Source: Methanolobus sp. UBA474 (GTDB taxonomy: Archaea > Halobacteriota > Methanosarcinia > Methanosarcinales > Methanosarcinaceae). Taken from it: a DNA stretch of 22,500 bases. The notes below the pieces were generated by a model. The model searched no databases and was not told the DNA's origin. It saw nothing but the letters and a program-made list of their open reading frames with translations. A program made the position numbers and the translations under genes. The DNA lies in NCBI GenBank assembly GCA_002501695.1, contig DANZ01000024.1:1-22500 (forward strand). Reading direction: 5' to 3'. Of the stretch, positions 1-6,637 are shown in pieces; positions within the stretch are counted from its first letter, which is position 1; every line of letters begins with the position of its first letter.

Positions 1-825
1 GCGCACAGCCCGGTCAATTAATTCCGGGGGAATGTTCTTTGAACCCGCTTCCTCCAGCAGCACAGCGTATTCCAGACCTTTGCCTGCATTTCTTTCCTGC
101 AGAAGGTTCATCAGGAACTGCTCAATATCTAACCGATCCCCAGATGCTGCAGGCAGATCGCTTTCAATAGACAGCAGGGCATCTTTTATTTGCTCTCTCA
201 TAGCCTTGAGGTAAGCATTATCAGTATGGTAATATTCCAGTGCTATACGTATCCCTTCTGCAACATGCGATGGCACGTCATTCTGTGCAAGGTGATCGAA
301 TAGTTCCGTTTTGCCCAGGCCCGATAAAAGAGCTTCTTCAAAGACATCCAGGCGGTCAAGTGTTAGCTCCGCGGTATCGATTATCCATCTATCGCGTGTG
401 TTCTCATCGGTATTATTGATCTCTTCGGGGCGCAGGGAAACGAAAACAGAGCCATCCCCTGGTTCGTAAGAACGGACCTTGCCAACAATGGTCACATACG
501 AAGGGATCTCAACGGTCGAGAGGAACACTGATGCTTCCGGCTGGTAACTGCCCGAATACACAGTGAACGTGCCCGTCGGATCCGAGACCCGCGCCCTCCA
601 TAGCTCTTTCTCTCCGCCTTTGTGACTTCCCATATCCTCAACCTCTGTTATGACACCCGCTATAAAAAGGCGGTTCACCTTTGCTCCCAGTCGTGTCACG
701 AGGAAATTCGGTGCATGCAGGTCCGTCTGGCCGGAAGCATCAGAGCCGGAACTTATCTGGAATACGGAATCATTGAACTCCCTGGCAAACATTCTGTGGG
801 CCATCTCTCTTTCAGCCATCATCAT
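1..825 (-). CDS. RPA-associated protein (COG3390-like), 3' end cut by window edge
   Basis: The frame is open for 275 codons from 825 to base 1, so the C-terminus lies outside the window. Its first ATG overlaps the stop of the upstream RPA gene (shared ATGA), and two more ATG codons follow at once, so the start could be 825, 822 or 819. Residues from about 30 to 130 look like an OB-fold domain, with alternating hydrophobic strands and the stretch VSDPTGTFTVYSGSY. A helical region follows. In Euryarchaea, genes of this family sit directly after an RPA gene, and their products are thought to work with that RPA in binding single-stranded DNA. The assignment rests on the gene pair and the OB-like N-terminus; I see no catalytic motif. 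Confidence 0.75.
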   Translation of the reverse strand, partial: MMMAEREMAHRMFAREFNDSVFQISSGSDASGQTDLHAPNFLVTRLGAKVNRLFIAGVITEVEDMGSHKGGEKELWRARVSDPTGTFTVYSGSYQPEASVFLSTVEIPSYVTIVGKVRSYEPGDGSVFVSLRPEEINNTDENTRDRWIIDTAELTLDRLDVFEEALLSGLGKTELFDHLAQNDVPSHVAEGIRIALEYYHTDNAYLKAMREQIKDALLSIESDLPAASGDRLDIEQFLMNLLQERNAGKGLEYAVLLEEAGSKNIPPELIDRAVR

Positions 826-2129
826 TCACCTTTTCCTTCTATCCTTTTAAGCAGAGAAGTTATGCGTAGTTTAAGGTCAATATCAGGATACCAGGCCGAT
901 CTTGCTACCAGGGTGACACCAAACTCGTTCCTGGATGAATTGCCCCTGATAGCAATATACTTCCCTGTCAGCACACGTTTCATGTCGTCGTAGACAGCTT
1001 CCTTTGAAATGGAGTCCAGGACCATCTTTTCAGCTTCATACATACTCTTACCGTAGACAGACTCTGATAACTCGCAGTTGAGCATTACGTGCAGTGAGCC
1101 GGTCCCATCGTCAAGGATGAACTTTATACGCATATCAGATACGCAATCCACGGGACCATGAGCCCTGCAGGTTCCTTTCTGGGTCACCCTATTGCATACC
1201 GGACAGCGTTCGATCATTCCGGAGCCAGGCCTGATGGAAATGATATTACCTTCGACTGTTGCATCGAAAATGCCGCCTTTCTCAAGAACCTTACCAATGG
1301 AGATAGGATCGGATGCCTTGCTGACGGACTCCAGAGTGAATGGCAGGCCATCAGGCTGCGGTATCAGACTGACAGTTGTGTTCTCGTTGAAATTGATGGA
1401 GGGCAGTCCCCTGAATATCCTGACAGTTGCACCCTCAAAGCGGATAAAGCTCCCGATATCCACCCCCTTGAGCGGCATCCATGAAGTAAAAGGAAGCTTT
1501 GCAGTCTCATCTGCAATAACACCTTCTGTGATGGTCAGTGTCTTCCCTTTCAGAGAGATGTCTCGGTGATACATCTCAACTATGGCAACTATGGAATCTG
1601 CCACTACATCGGCAGGAGCTATGTCCTGGAGCTTCTTGAGATTGGTGTGGAACACCTCCTCAATATCCTGCATCTGGCCGTCCGGGAGTTTCTCTATGAC
1701 CGAGCGTTTCCCAATGAAAAGTTCTGGCCGGTTGTTCCACAAACGGGTATATGCACTACTTATCCTGACAGTATCTCCAGCCTTAAGGAACATGTCCTCC
1801 CAACAGGTAAAAGAACAGATACCTGTCCCGTCACCAAAGGAACCTGTGAAAACGGTCCTATGCTCATCCTGTACAGTGACGGTCCTGTTCTCAATATTGA
1901 TAATACGGCCTGTGATATCAAAGCCACTCATTCCGACCAGAAGGTCCTTTACCTGGACAGATGCCGGTGATCTTGACATGAACATGTTCAGGACAGTCCT
2001 CCTGGCCTCTTCCAGCGGAACCCTGAACCGCAGCAGCTTCTGGAGTTCCACTCCTATTTCTTCATCTGTATATCTGTTTCCAAGCGCCCTGCTTAATTCC
2101 TCTACATGGGGCGCGATTCTCTCATCCAT
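822..2129 (-). CDS. Replication protein A (single-stranded DNA-binding protein) with zinc finger
   Basis: This 435-residue protein is an archaeal RPA, which coats single-stranded DNA in replication, repair and recombination. A helical N-terminal part (residues 1-55) is followed by OB-fold regions at about 60-145 and 180-258. A third region from about 285 carries a zinc finger, C309-x2-C312-x8-C321-x2-H324, a CCCH form seen in archaeal RPAs. A strand typical of OB folds, DGTGSLHVML, comes right after the finger. The layout resembles the two-OB-plus-finger RPAs of Methanosarcina (RPA2/RPA3 type) rather than the four-OB RPA1. The stop overlaps the start of the RPA-associated gene, so the two are probably translated together. 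A TATA box within an inverted repeat lies about 70 bases upstream. Confidence 0.92.
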   Translation of the reverse strand: MDERIAPHVEELSRALGNRYTDEEIGVELQKLLRFRVPLEEARRTVLNMFMSRSPASVQVKDLLVGMSGFDITGRIINIENRTVTVQDEHRTVFTGSFGDGTGICSFTCWEDMFLKAGDTVRISSAYTRLWNNRPELFIGKRSVIEKLPDGQMQDIEEVFHTNLKKLQDIAPADVVADSIVAIVEMYHRDISLKGKTLTITEGVIADETAKLPFTSWMPLKGVDIGSFIRFEGATVRIFRGLPSINFNENTTVSLIPQPDGLPFTLESVSKASDPISIGKVLEKGGIFDATVEGNIISIRPGSGMIERCPVCNRVTQKGTCRAHGPVDCVSDMRIKFILDDGTGSLHVMLNCELSESVYGKSMYEAEKMVLDSISKEAVYDDMKRVLTGKYIAIRGNSSRNEFGVTLVARSAWYPDIDLKLRITSLLKRIEGKGE

Positions 2130-2182
2130 AGATAGCCTCCGTATCAGTTGGAGTTGTTATTAGAAGGTCGGTATTAGAATAT

Positions 2183-2209
2183 CGGGTTATCAGCAATAAA
2201 TATAACCCG
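2183..2209 (-). promoter_or_regulatory. TATA box inside an inverted repeat upstream of the RPA gene
   Basis: On the minus strand TTATATTTA (2205-2197) is a good archaeal TATA box, placing the transcript start near 2175 and giving a leader of about 45 bases. It overlaps a perfect 8-base inverted repeat, CGGGTTAT (2183-2190) and ATAACCCG (2202-2209), separated by 11 bases. A dimeric regulator bound there would block the TATA-binding protein. The promoter call is fairly sound; the operator role is inference. Confidence 0.5.
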
Positions 2210-2267
2210 CTGAATCAACTACCTGCTGAACCCACGGTGGAACATCCAGTTCCGAAGCTCAAAGAAA

Positions 2268-2275
2268 AGTATATC
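2268..2275 (+). promoter_or_regulatory. TATA box for the flavodoxin gene
   Basis: AGTATATC is preceded by a purine-rich AAAGAAA stretch that could act as the TFB-recognition element. Transcription would begin near 2298, giving a leader of about 55 bases that contains the strong ribosome site AGGAGG at 2338-2343. Confidence 0.45.
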
Positions 2276-2351
2276 AACTATCCAACGACATTTCCTTTGT
2301 GGAAGGGTTGATCAGTCGTCCCTGCACAATCTTCACATAGGAGGAACATAC

Positions 2352-2786
2352 ATGCCAAAACTTGCAGTTGTCTACCTTAGTACCCAGGGGAATACACAGA
2401 TGATGGCAGAGGCCATCGCAGAAGGAGCCAGGGAACGCCATGTTGAAGTAGATGTCAACAATTTCTATGAATGGGACCCCTTGGAAGCAGCAGCTTACGA
2501 TGCTATAGCTATCGGTTCATCCACATTTTATTATACAATGCTTGATCCCATCGCAAAGTTCATTGACCGGATCATTGAAGCGGGTATTGATGGGAAAATA
2601 GGGGCTGCTTTTGGTTCTTATGGCTGGAGCGGGGAAGCACCGGTAAAGATAGCAGAGAAACTGCGCGCTGCCGGAGTGGAGGTTATCGATCCCGTCCTGA
2701 GGATCCAGTACAGGCCTACTGAAAAAGATCTGTTCGAGTGCAATCGCCTGGGAAAAGACCTGGCGGAGAAAATGAAGAACAGATAA
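2352..2786 (+). CDS. Flavodoxin (single-domain FMN protein)
   Basis: This 144-residue protein is a short-chain flavodoxin: a cytoplasmic one- or two-electron carrier that binds FMN non-covalently. The phosphate-binding loop S10-T-Q-G-N-T15 follows the first beta strand, as in the family. The second flavin loop includes GSSTFYY (55-61), and FGSYGWSGEA (87-96) matches the signature of the flavodoxin domain of F420H2 oxidase (FprA) and related flavodiiron proteins. No metallo-lactamase-like domain is attached and none is encoded next door, so it is a free-standing flavodoxin, not a split FprA. AGGAGG with an 8-base spacer sets the start. Its redox partners are unknown; it is monocistronic here. 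Confidence 0.88.
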   Translation: MPKLAVVYLSTQGNTQMMAEAIAEGARERHVEVDVNNFYEWDPLEAAAYDAIAIGSSTFYYTMLDPIAKFIDRIIEAGIDGKIGAAFGSYGWSGEAPVKIAEKLRAAGVEVIDPVLRIQYRPTEKDLFECNRLGKDLAEKMKNR

Positions 2787-2801
2787 CATTATCCGTTAGT
2801 G

Positions 2802-2815
2802 TCCGAAATTTCGGA
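2802..2815. repeat. Perfect 14-base palindrome after the flavodoxin gene
   Basis: TCCGAAATTTCGGA reads the same on both strands and begins 16 bases after the flavodoxin stop. There is no loop and no following T-run, so it is a poor RNA terminator. Its form suits a site for a dimeric DNA-binding protein. Confidence 0.45.
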
Positions 2816-2940
2816 AAACTTCATTTATCACATTCTCAGAACAGAATGCCTGCTTTATGTGCAACTTATGCAACCCGGTCCGTACTTAGCCAGAAAAGAG
2901 GATCCATGCAGCTGCCAAGTGTTTTTGGAGATTAAGCACA

Positions 2941-2974
2941 TTTATATACTCAATTCACCAATTAGCATATATAG
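2941..2974 (+). promoter_or_regulatory. Two tandem TATA boxes upstream of the histone gene
   Basis: TTTATATA (2941-2948) and CATATATAG (2966-2974) lie 25 bases apart. The second would start transcription near 2997, about 18 bases before the histone ATG, and would keep the ribosome site GAGG (3005-3008) in the leader. The first would start near 2971. The rest of 2787-2940 holds only the palindrome at 2802 and no convincing gene. Confidence 0.45.
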
Positions 2975-3015
2975 AATGCTTTATTACAAGATGTAAGTTT
3001 AATTGAGGCATATTT

Positions 3016-3228
3016 ATGACAATAATACCATTTGCACCCATTGAAAGAGTAATAAGGAACGCTGGCGCACAGAGAGTCAGTGAATCAGCAGCAATGGCCC
3101 TTACTGAAATGCTTGAGTCCTATGGACTGGAAGTTTCCAGAGAAGCTATCAAGCTGGCAGAGCATGCCGGAAGGAAGACGGTCAAAGCAGAAGATATAAA
3201 ACTGGCCCGGGAAATGCTGGGTAAATAA
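3016..3228 (+). CDS. Archaeal histone
   Basis: This 70-residue protein is one complete histone fold of the HMf type, which forms dimers and longer multimers that wrap DNA. Helix 1 contains APIERVIRNAGAQRVS, with the IxR(I/V)IR-like pattern and the basic residues that contact DNA. The long central helix runs from about residue 23 to 50, and VKAEDIKLAREMLGK is the usual end of the fold. Only very short extensions lie outside the fold, as in most archaeal histones. GAGG seven bases before the ATG supports the start. It is a single-gene unit, with tandem TATA boxes before it and T-rich and hairpin sequence after it. Confidence 0.95.
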   Translation: MTIIPFAPIERVIRNAGAQRVSESAAMALTEMLESYGLEVSREAIKLAEHAGRKTVKAEDIKLAREMLGK

Positions 3229-3300
3229 TTTTTGCTCTTCATTTTTAAGTGGCCTTAGACATTCAGGCTCTGCAACTAACAGAGCCTTCTTGTGATACTA
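3229..3300 (+). terminator. Probable terminator region after the histone gene
   Basis: Two T5 tracts follow the stop (3231-3235 and 3242-3246), which suits archaeal U-tract termination. Next comes a perfect 8-bp hairpin, AGGCTCTG (3265-3272) with CAGAGCCT (3280-3287) and a 7-base loop, followed by a T-rich stretch. An outer 7-bp pair, GCCTTAG (3252-3258) and CTAAGGC (3308-3314), encloses it. The hairpin may serve both this gene and the convergent minus-strand gene ending at 3318. Confidence 0.55.
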
Positions 3301-3317
3301 TTTTATACTAAGGCTTA

Positions 3318-3818
3318 TCAGAGAAGATCATAAAGGCTTATACCAGTCAGCGTTACTATGCTGACAATTAAACCTGCTATCATAACACCTGCCAGTATTG
3401 CAGGTAAGGCGTGCCTGAATTGTATTCCAAATACAAATGCTGCAGCACAGCCACTCCATGCGCCTGTCGCTGGAAGGGGAATTGCTACGAAAATGATCAA
3501 CGCTAAAGTTCCGTACTTTTCGAAACTTTCCGAATGGTTATGGCGGGTCCGTTCAAACAACCAAGAAAAGAATACGTCAAATATCCTGTACCGCCTTAGA
3601 TACATGGAAACCGGCTCCAGAAAAAGAAGCAATGGGATCACGGGAATCATATTTCCCAGAACTGCAAGGAAATATGCATAGATCGGACTTATTCCATTAT
3701 AGAGTGCAAAAGGAATGGCACCTCTGAGTTCGGAGACGGGGAGGGCTCCGAGAACTACCGTTGCCAGCCAGTCAGGGACAGATCTCAACATATCCATGAG
3801 CTGAGTATTGAAAGGCAC
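3318..3818 (-). CDS. Small multidrug-export family membrane protein (COG2426 / PF06695-like)
   Basis: This 166-residue membrane protein has about four to five hydrophobic segments. It carries the two family signatures: ELRGAIP (residues 30-36) near the first membrane segment, and PLPATGAWSG (114-123), which resembles the usual PLPGTGAWSG. The family is named putative small multidrug export protein, but its substrate is not established and no function is known here. It begins with GTG six bases after the rfcS stop, and the ribosome site AAGGAG lies inside the end of rfcS, so the two genes are almost certainly one transcript. No functional link to clamp loading is evident. Confidence 0.82.
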   Translation of the reverse strand: MPFNTQLMDMLRSVPDWLATVVLGALPVSELRGAIPFALYNGISPIYAYFLAVLGNMIPVIPLLLFLEPVSMYLRRYRIFDVFFSWLFERTRHNHSESFEKYGTLALIIFVAIPLPATGAWSGCAAAFVFGIQFRHALPAILAGVMIAGLIVSIVTLTGISLYDLL

Positions 3819-3824
3819 TGAACC

Positions 3825-4781
3825 TCACTCCTTTCCGGATAGGGCAAAGTGGGCCAGCAGGGATTCCAACTGGATGCGTTCATTTGCACCTTCCGTCAGT
3901 CTGAAATCAACCTCACCTATCATGTCTATAAGTTCGACCATCTTTTTTTCAGGAATGCCCATTTCAAAGATAGCCCTGTATATCTGCCCTATCACATCTT
4001 CTCCCGAGAGCCCCTGCTCAAGCAGGAAAACATCCAGATGCTTTCTTGCCGCCGTGAAATTGCCGGAGAGGGCAGTCTCGATAAGTTCACGGACCTGCTC
4101 CGGACGGGCAGTTGCAGTTATCTTGTAAATGGCATCCCTGTGAATAGTGTCAGCAATGAGTGCAGCCGCCTGAAGGGCATTGATAGCTTTCCTCATATCA
4201 CCCTGGGCAACATACTTGATAGCGTCCACGCCATCCTCTGCAATATCGAGCCCTTCGTTCCGGGCCACAAAGCGTACACGTCCCGCAACTGCTTCATCGG
4301 AAAGGGGACGAAACCTGTAAACAGCACATCGTGACTGGATGGGTTCTATGATCTTGGAGGAGTAATTGCATGAGAGAATAAAACGACAGTTGCTGGTATA
4401 GCGCTCCATGGTGCGCCTGAGAGCTGACTGGGCATCGGATGTCAGTGCATCAGCCTCATCAAGGAAGATTATCTTAAAATCTGCACCCCCTATAGGAGTT
4501 GTTTTTGCAAAATTCTTTATCTTTGTCCTGACTACATCTATCCCCCGCTCATCCGAGGCGTTCAGTTCGGTAAAGTTCTCACGCCATGAATCACCAAATA
4601 TCTCACGCGCCATGGACACTGAAGTCGCGGTCTTGCCAACACCAGGAGGTCCGGAGAATAGCAGGTGAGGCAGATTCCGGGTCTTTATATAGGATTTTAA
4701 CCTTTCAACCGTTTCAGTCTGGCCAACCACATCGTCAAGCTTAAAGGGTCTGTATTTCTCAATCCATATCTCTTCTTTAAT
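3825..4781 (-). CDS. rfcS: Replication factor C small subunit (clamp loader ATPase)
   Basis: This is the AAA+ subunit of the archaeal clamp loader that opens PCNA and places it on primed DNA. Numbered from the proposed start at 4781 it has 318 residues: Walker A GPPGVGKT (44-51), Walker B with DEAD (108-111), and the SRC arginine finger (150-152), then the lid and helical collar. The only ordinary start codon in frame is GTG at 4730, which would cut off the family-conserved N-terminus IWIEKYRP. The frame stays open upstream with no ATG, GTG or TTG before VVGQ. GGAGGG (4793-4788) lies six bases before an ATT codon at 4781, so I place the start there. The 4730 start, a TTA start at 4787, or a sequencing error remain possible. 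Confidence 0.85.
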   Translation of the reverse strand: MKEEIWIEKYRPFKLDDVVGQTETVERLKSYIKTRNLPHLLFSGPPGVGKTATSVSMAREIFGDSWRENFTELNASDERGIDVVRTKIKNFAKTTPIGGADFKIIFLDEADALTSDAQSALRRTMERYTSNCRFILSCNYSSKIIEPIQSRCAVYRFRPLSDEAVAGRVRFVARNEGLDIAEDGVDAIKYVAQGDMRKAINALQAAALIADTIHRDAIYKITATARPEQVRELIETALSGNFTAARKHLDVFLLEQGLSGEDVIGQIYRAIFEMGIPEKKMVELIDMIGEVDFRLTEGANERIQLESLLAHFALSGKE

Positions 4782-4815
4782 TTCTAACCCTCCGGCAGAA
4801 AAAGATAGTGTTCGA

Positions 4816-4824
4816 CATTTATAG
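4816..4824 (-). promoter_or_regulatory. TATA box for rfcS
   Basis: The minus strand reads CTATAAATG. A start of transcription about 25 bases downstream, near 4797, would give a leader of about 15 bases containing the ribosome site GGAGGG. This fits translation beginning near 4781 rather than 4730. Confidence 0.45.
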
Positions 4825-4867
4825 GTGAACGTTGTTTTTTAACCTTTCGTAAGCGCGAAGATCTTCC

Positions 4868-4903
4868 AAAAAAAAACGAATTGGTGATACTGTTAGTATC
4901 ACC
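4868..4903 (-). terminator. Hairpin plus T-run terminator of the Rnf operon
   Basis: On the minus strand a perfect 9-bp stem, GGTGATACT with AGTATCACC (4903-4895 and 4891-4883), has a 3-base loop and is followed after six bases by nine T residues (4876-4868). It begins 11 bases after the stop of the last operon gene. The structure looks like a bacterial intrinsic terminator, and the T-run alone would also suit archaeal RNA polymerase. Confidence 0.75.
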
Positions 4904-4914
4904 GTGATCCAAAA

Positions 4915-5247
4915 TTAACCGTAGATCAGCCTGTAGGCGTATCTGCCGATGAAAGGTATCTTGAACTTCATTCCTCTGTAAGCCATGAATGCGAACAGGA
5001 CTACAAGGAACATCGATGGGAAACCTATAAAGTCGGCCAGTACCCAGCCTACATATGGCACCCATGCTATGAATAGTACCAGCAGGGACAATGGCAGGAA
5101 TACCAGGACCGACTGCATGGCATGGAACCGGACGAACCTGTTCTCCTTTTCGATCAGCAGGAGGACTATGCCCGATATCCAGAGTCCTGCATAGCTCAAT
5201 GCTGCAACCTTATTTTCTTCAATACCCAGTTTTGTATCGTATGTCAC
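4915..5247 (-). CDS. Small membrane protein at the end of the Rnf operon
   Basis: This 110-residue protein has three predicted membrane segments, at about residues 15-33, 46-66 and 73-92, and basic ends. The pattern, including ENRFVRFHAMQS between segments 1 and 2, resembles the DUF4870/Tic20-like group. I chose the GTG at 5247 because GAGGTGA (5258-5252) lies just before it; upstream in-frame codons overlap rnfB and have no ribosome site. It lies four bases after rnfB and before the terminator, so it belongs to the operon. In Methanosarcina acetivorans a membrane protein of unknown role likewise follows rnfB. It may help assemble or anchor the complex; that is inference. Confidence 0.8.
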   Translation of the reverse strand: MTYDTKLGIEENKVAALSYAGLWISGIVLLLIEKENRFVRFHAMQSVLVFLPLSLLVLFIAWVPYVGWVLADFIGFPSMFLVVLFAFMAYRGMKFKIPFIGRYAYRLIYG

Positions 5248-5251
5248 GATA

Positions 5252-6052
5252 TCACCTCGTTTCAATGGTATTCTGCGGACACTTATCCACACATATTCCA
5301 CAGGCAGTACACTTGTCCTGATCTATCAAAGCAATGAAATCAGTTACAGTGATGGCCTGCTCGGGACAGCTCTTCTCACATATCTTACAGCCTATGCAGC
5401 CTACCTTGCAGACCTCCTTTACAGTCTTACCCTTGTCGTGAGATATGCAGCGCACATGCACTCTTTCGGACTCCTTTGCAAATACCAGGACACCGTTCGG
5501 GCATGAGGCTATGCACAGTCCGCAGCTGGTACATAGGTTTTTGTTCACATGAGGAAGCCTGTCTTCCCCTATGGAAATTGCATTGAACGGGCATGCACGC
5601 ACACATGTACCACGACCCATGCATCCGTAGCTACATCCCTTTTCACCATCCGATAGCATCATGACCGCTTTACAGTCCTCAAAACCAACGTATTCAAAAC
5701 GGTCGACACAATTCAGACCGCCATGGCACATGACAAAAGGATATTGTTTCTCGCTCTCGGAAACCTCCTGTCCGAGGATGCCGCCTATATCTTTTGCAAC
5801 GTCAAAGCCTCCGACAGGGCACCCGGTGATAGGGGCGTTCTCGTTGACCACGCGGTTAGCAAAGTCGGCGCATCCGGCATAGCCGCATGCACCACAGTTG
5901 GCACCTGGAAGAACACTTAGTATCTCCTCTACCAGCGGATTGGTGTCTACCTTGAATTTCTTCGATGCAAATATAAGCATCAGGCCTACAGCAAGGCCAA
6001 GGCCTCCGAGGATTGCCGCAGACTGAATCAGCAATGTACTTAGATCACTCAT
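5252..6052 (-). CDS. rnfB: RnfB, ferredoxin-facing iron-sulfur subunit
   Basis: RnfB takes electrons from reduced ferredoxin on the cytoplasmic side. This 266-residue copy has an N-terminal membrane anchor (about 8-28). It is followed by the Fe-S domain with CGACGYAGC (C53, C56, C61) and C78. Further on are cysteine groups C140/C144/C150/C154, CTSCGLCIASCP (174-184), C215/C219/C222/C225/C229 and CTACGICVDKCP (248-258). This suggests about five [4Fe-4S] clusters, more than the three expected for the short proteobacterial form. The ATG shares bases with the rnfA stop (ATGA), indicating translational coupling; GGGTGAT lies just upstream. Confidence 0.95.
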   Translation of the reverse strand: MSDLSTLLIQSAAILGGLGLAVGLMLIFASKKFKVDTNPLVEEILSVLPGANCGACGYAGCADFANRVVNENAPITGCPVGGFDVAKDIGGILGQEVSESEKQYPFVMCHGGLNCVDRFEYVGFEDCKAVMMLSDGEKGCSYGCMGRGTCVRACPFNAISIGEDRLPHVNKNLCTSCGLCIASCPNGVLVFAKESERVHVRCISHDKGKTVKEVCKVGCIGCKICEKSCPEQAITVTDFIALIDQDKCTACGICVDKCPQNTIETR

Positions 6053-6636
6053 AGAGGTATCACCCAGAAGTAGTTAACAAAAGCCAGAGAAAGCATCGTT
6101 GCAATGAAGAAGGCCTGTGGAAGACCTCTGATGAACGAGGGGATATGGACCAGCAGTGAGCGCTCCCTTATTGCAGACATCATAAGCATGACTACCATGT
6201 ATCCAAGGCCTGAAGCAGTACCATACACAACACTCTGTATGAAATTGTATTCATAGAGTACATTCAGCAGAACAACACCCAATACTGCGCAGTTTGTACT
6301 GATCAGCGGCAGATAGATACCAAGTGAGCGATACAGCGCAGGAATGTTTTTCCTTACCACGAATTCCACAAGCTGCACAAGTGCAGCTATTACCACGATG
6401 AAACTTATCAGGCCAAGGAATTCCATATTCATGGGGATCAGCACATACGTGTAGAGCAGGTATGACGCCGTAGAGGACATGGCCATAACGAAAATGACTG
6501 CACCTGACATCCCGGTAGCACTTTTGACGTCCTTGGTAACTCCCACGAAAGAACAGAGACCAAGGAACTGGATAAGCAGGAAGTTCTTGATGAACACGCC
6601 TTCCATTAAGATAGTGAATAATGCTTTTTCTACCAC
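6049..6636 (-). CDS. rnfA: RnfA, membrane subunit
   Basis: RnfA is one of the paired membrane subunits of the Rnf sodium pump. With the start used here it has 195 residues and about six membrane segments. C28 (FLGLCSF) and C116 (STNCAVLG) match the conserved cysteines that, with those of RnfE, hold an intramembrane [2Fe-2S] cluster in Rnf and Nqr structures. The frame is open further upstream, but that part overlaps rnfE. GTG at 6636, two bases after the rnfE stop and preceded by AAAGGTGG, gives the normal family length. No soluble domains are present. Confidence 0.93.
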   Translation of the reverse strand: MVEKALFTILMEGVFIKNFLLIQFLGLCSFVGVTKDVKSATGMSGAVIFVMAMSSTASYLLYTYVLIPMNMEFLGLISFIVVIAALVQLVEFVVRKNIPALYRSLGIYLPLISTNCAVLGVVLLNVLYEYNFIQSVVYGTASGLGYMVVMLMMSAIRERSLLVHIPSFIRGLPQAFFIATMLSLAFVNYFWVIPL

Positions 6637-6637
6637 T

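Noticed and set aside
1582..2163. Open frame of 193 codons on the plus strand opposite the RPA gene
   Set aside because: It is antisense to a clear RPA coding region, its product has no recognisable family and is rich in Ser and Thr, typical of reverse-frame shadows.
2352..2786. Possibility that the flavodoxin is a fragment of an F420H2 oxidase (FprA)
   Set aside because: The protein starts with its own strong ribosome site and complete first strand, and no metallo-lactamase-like domain is found upstream in any frame.
2799..2996. Short open frame between the flavodoxin and histone genes
   Set aside because: It has no ribosome site, includes the palindrome and the histone TATA boxes, and its product looks random.
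4784..5065. Minus-strand open frame overlapping the Rnf operon terminator
   Set aside because: It runs through the hairpin and T-run and lies out of frame over the small membrane gene.
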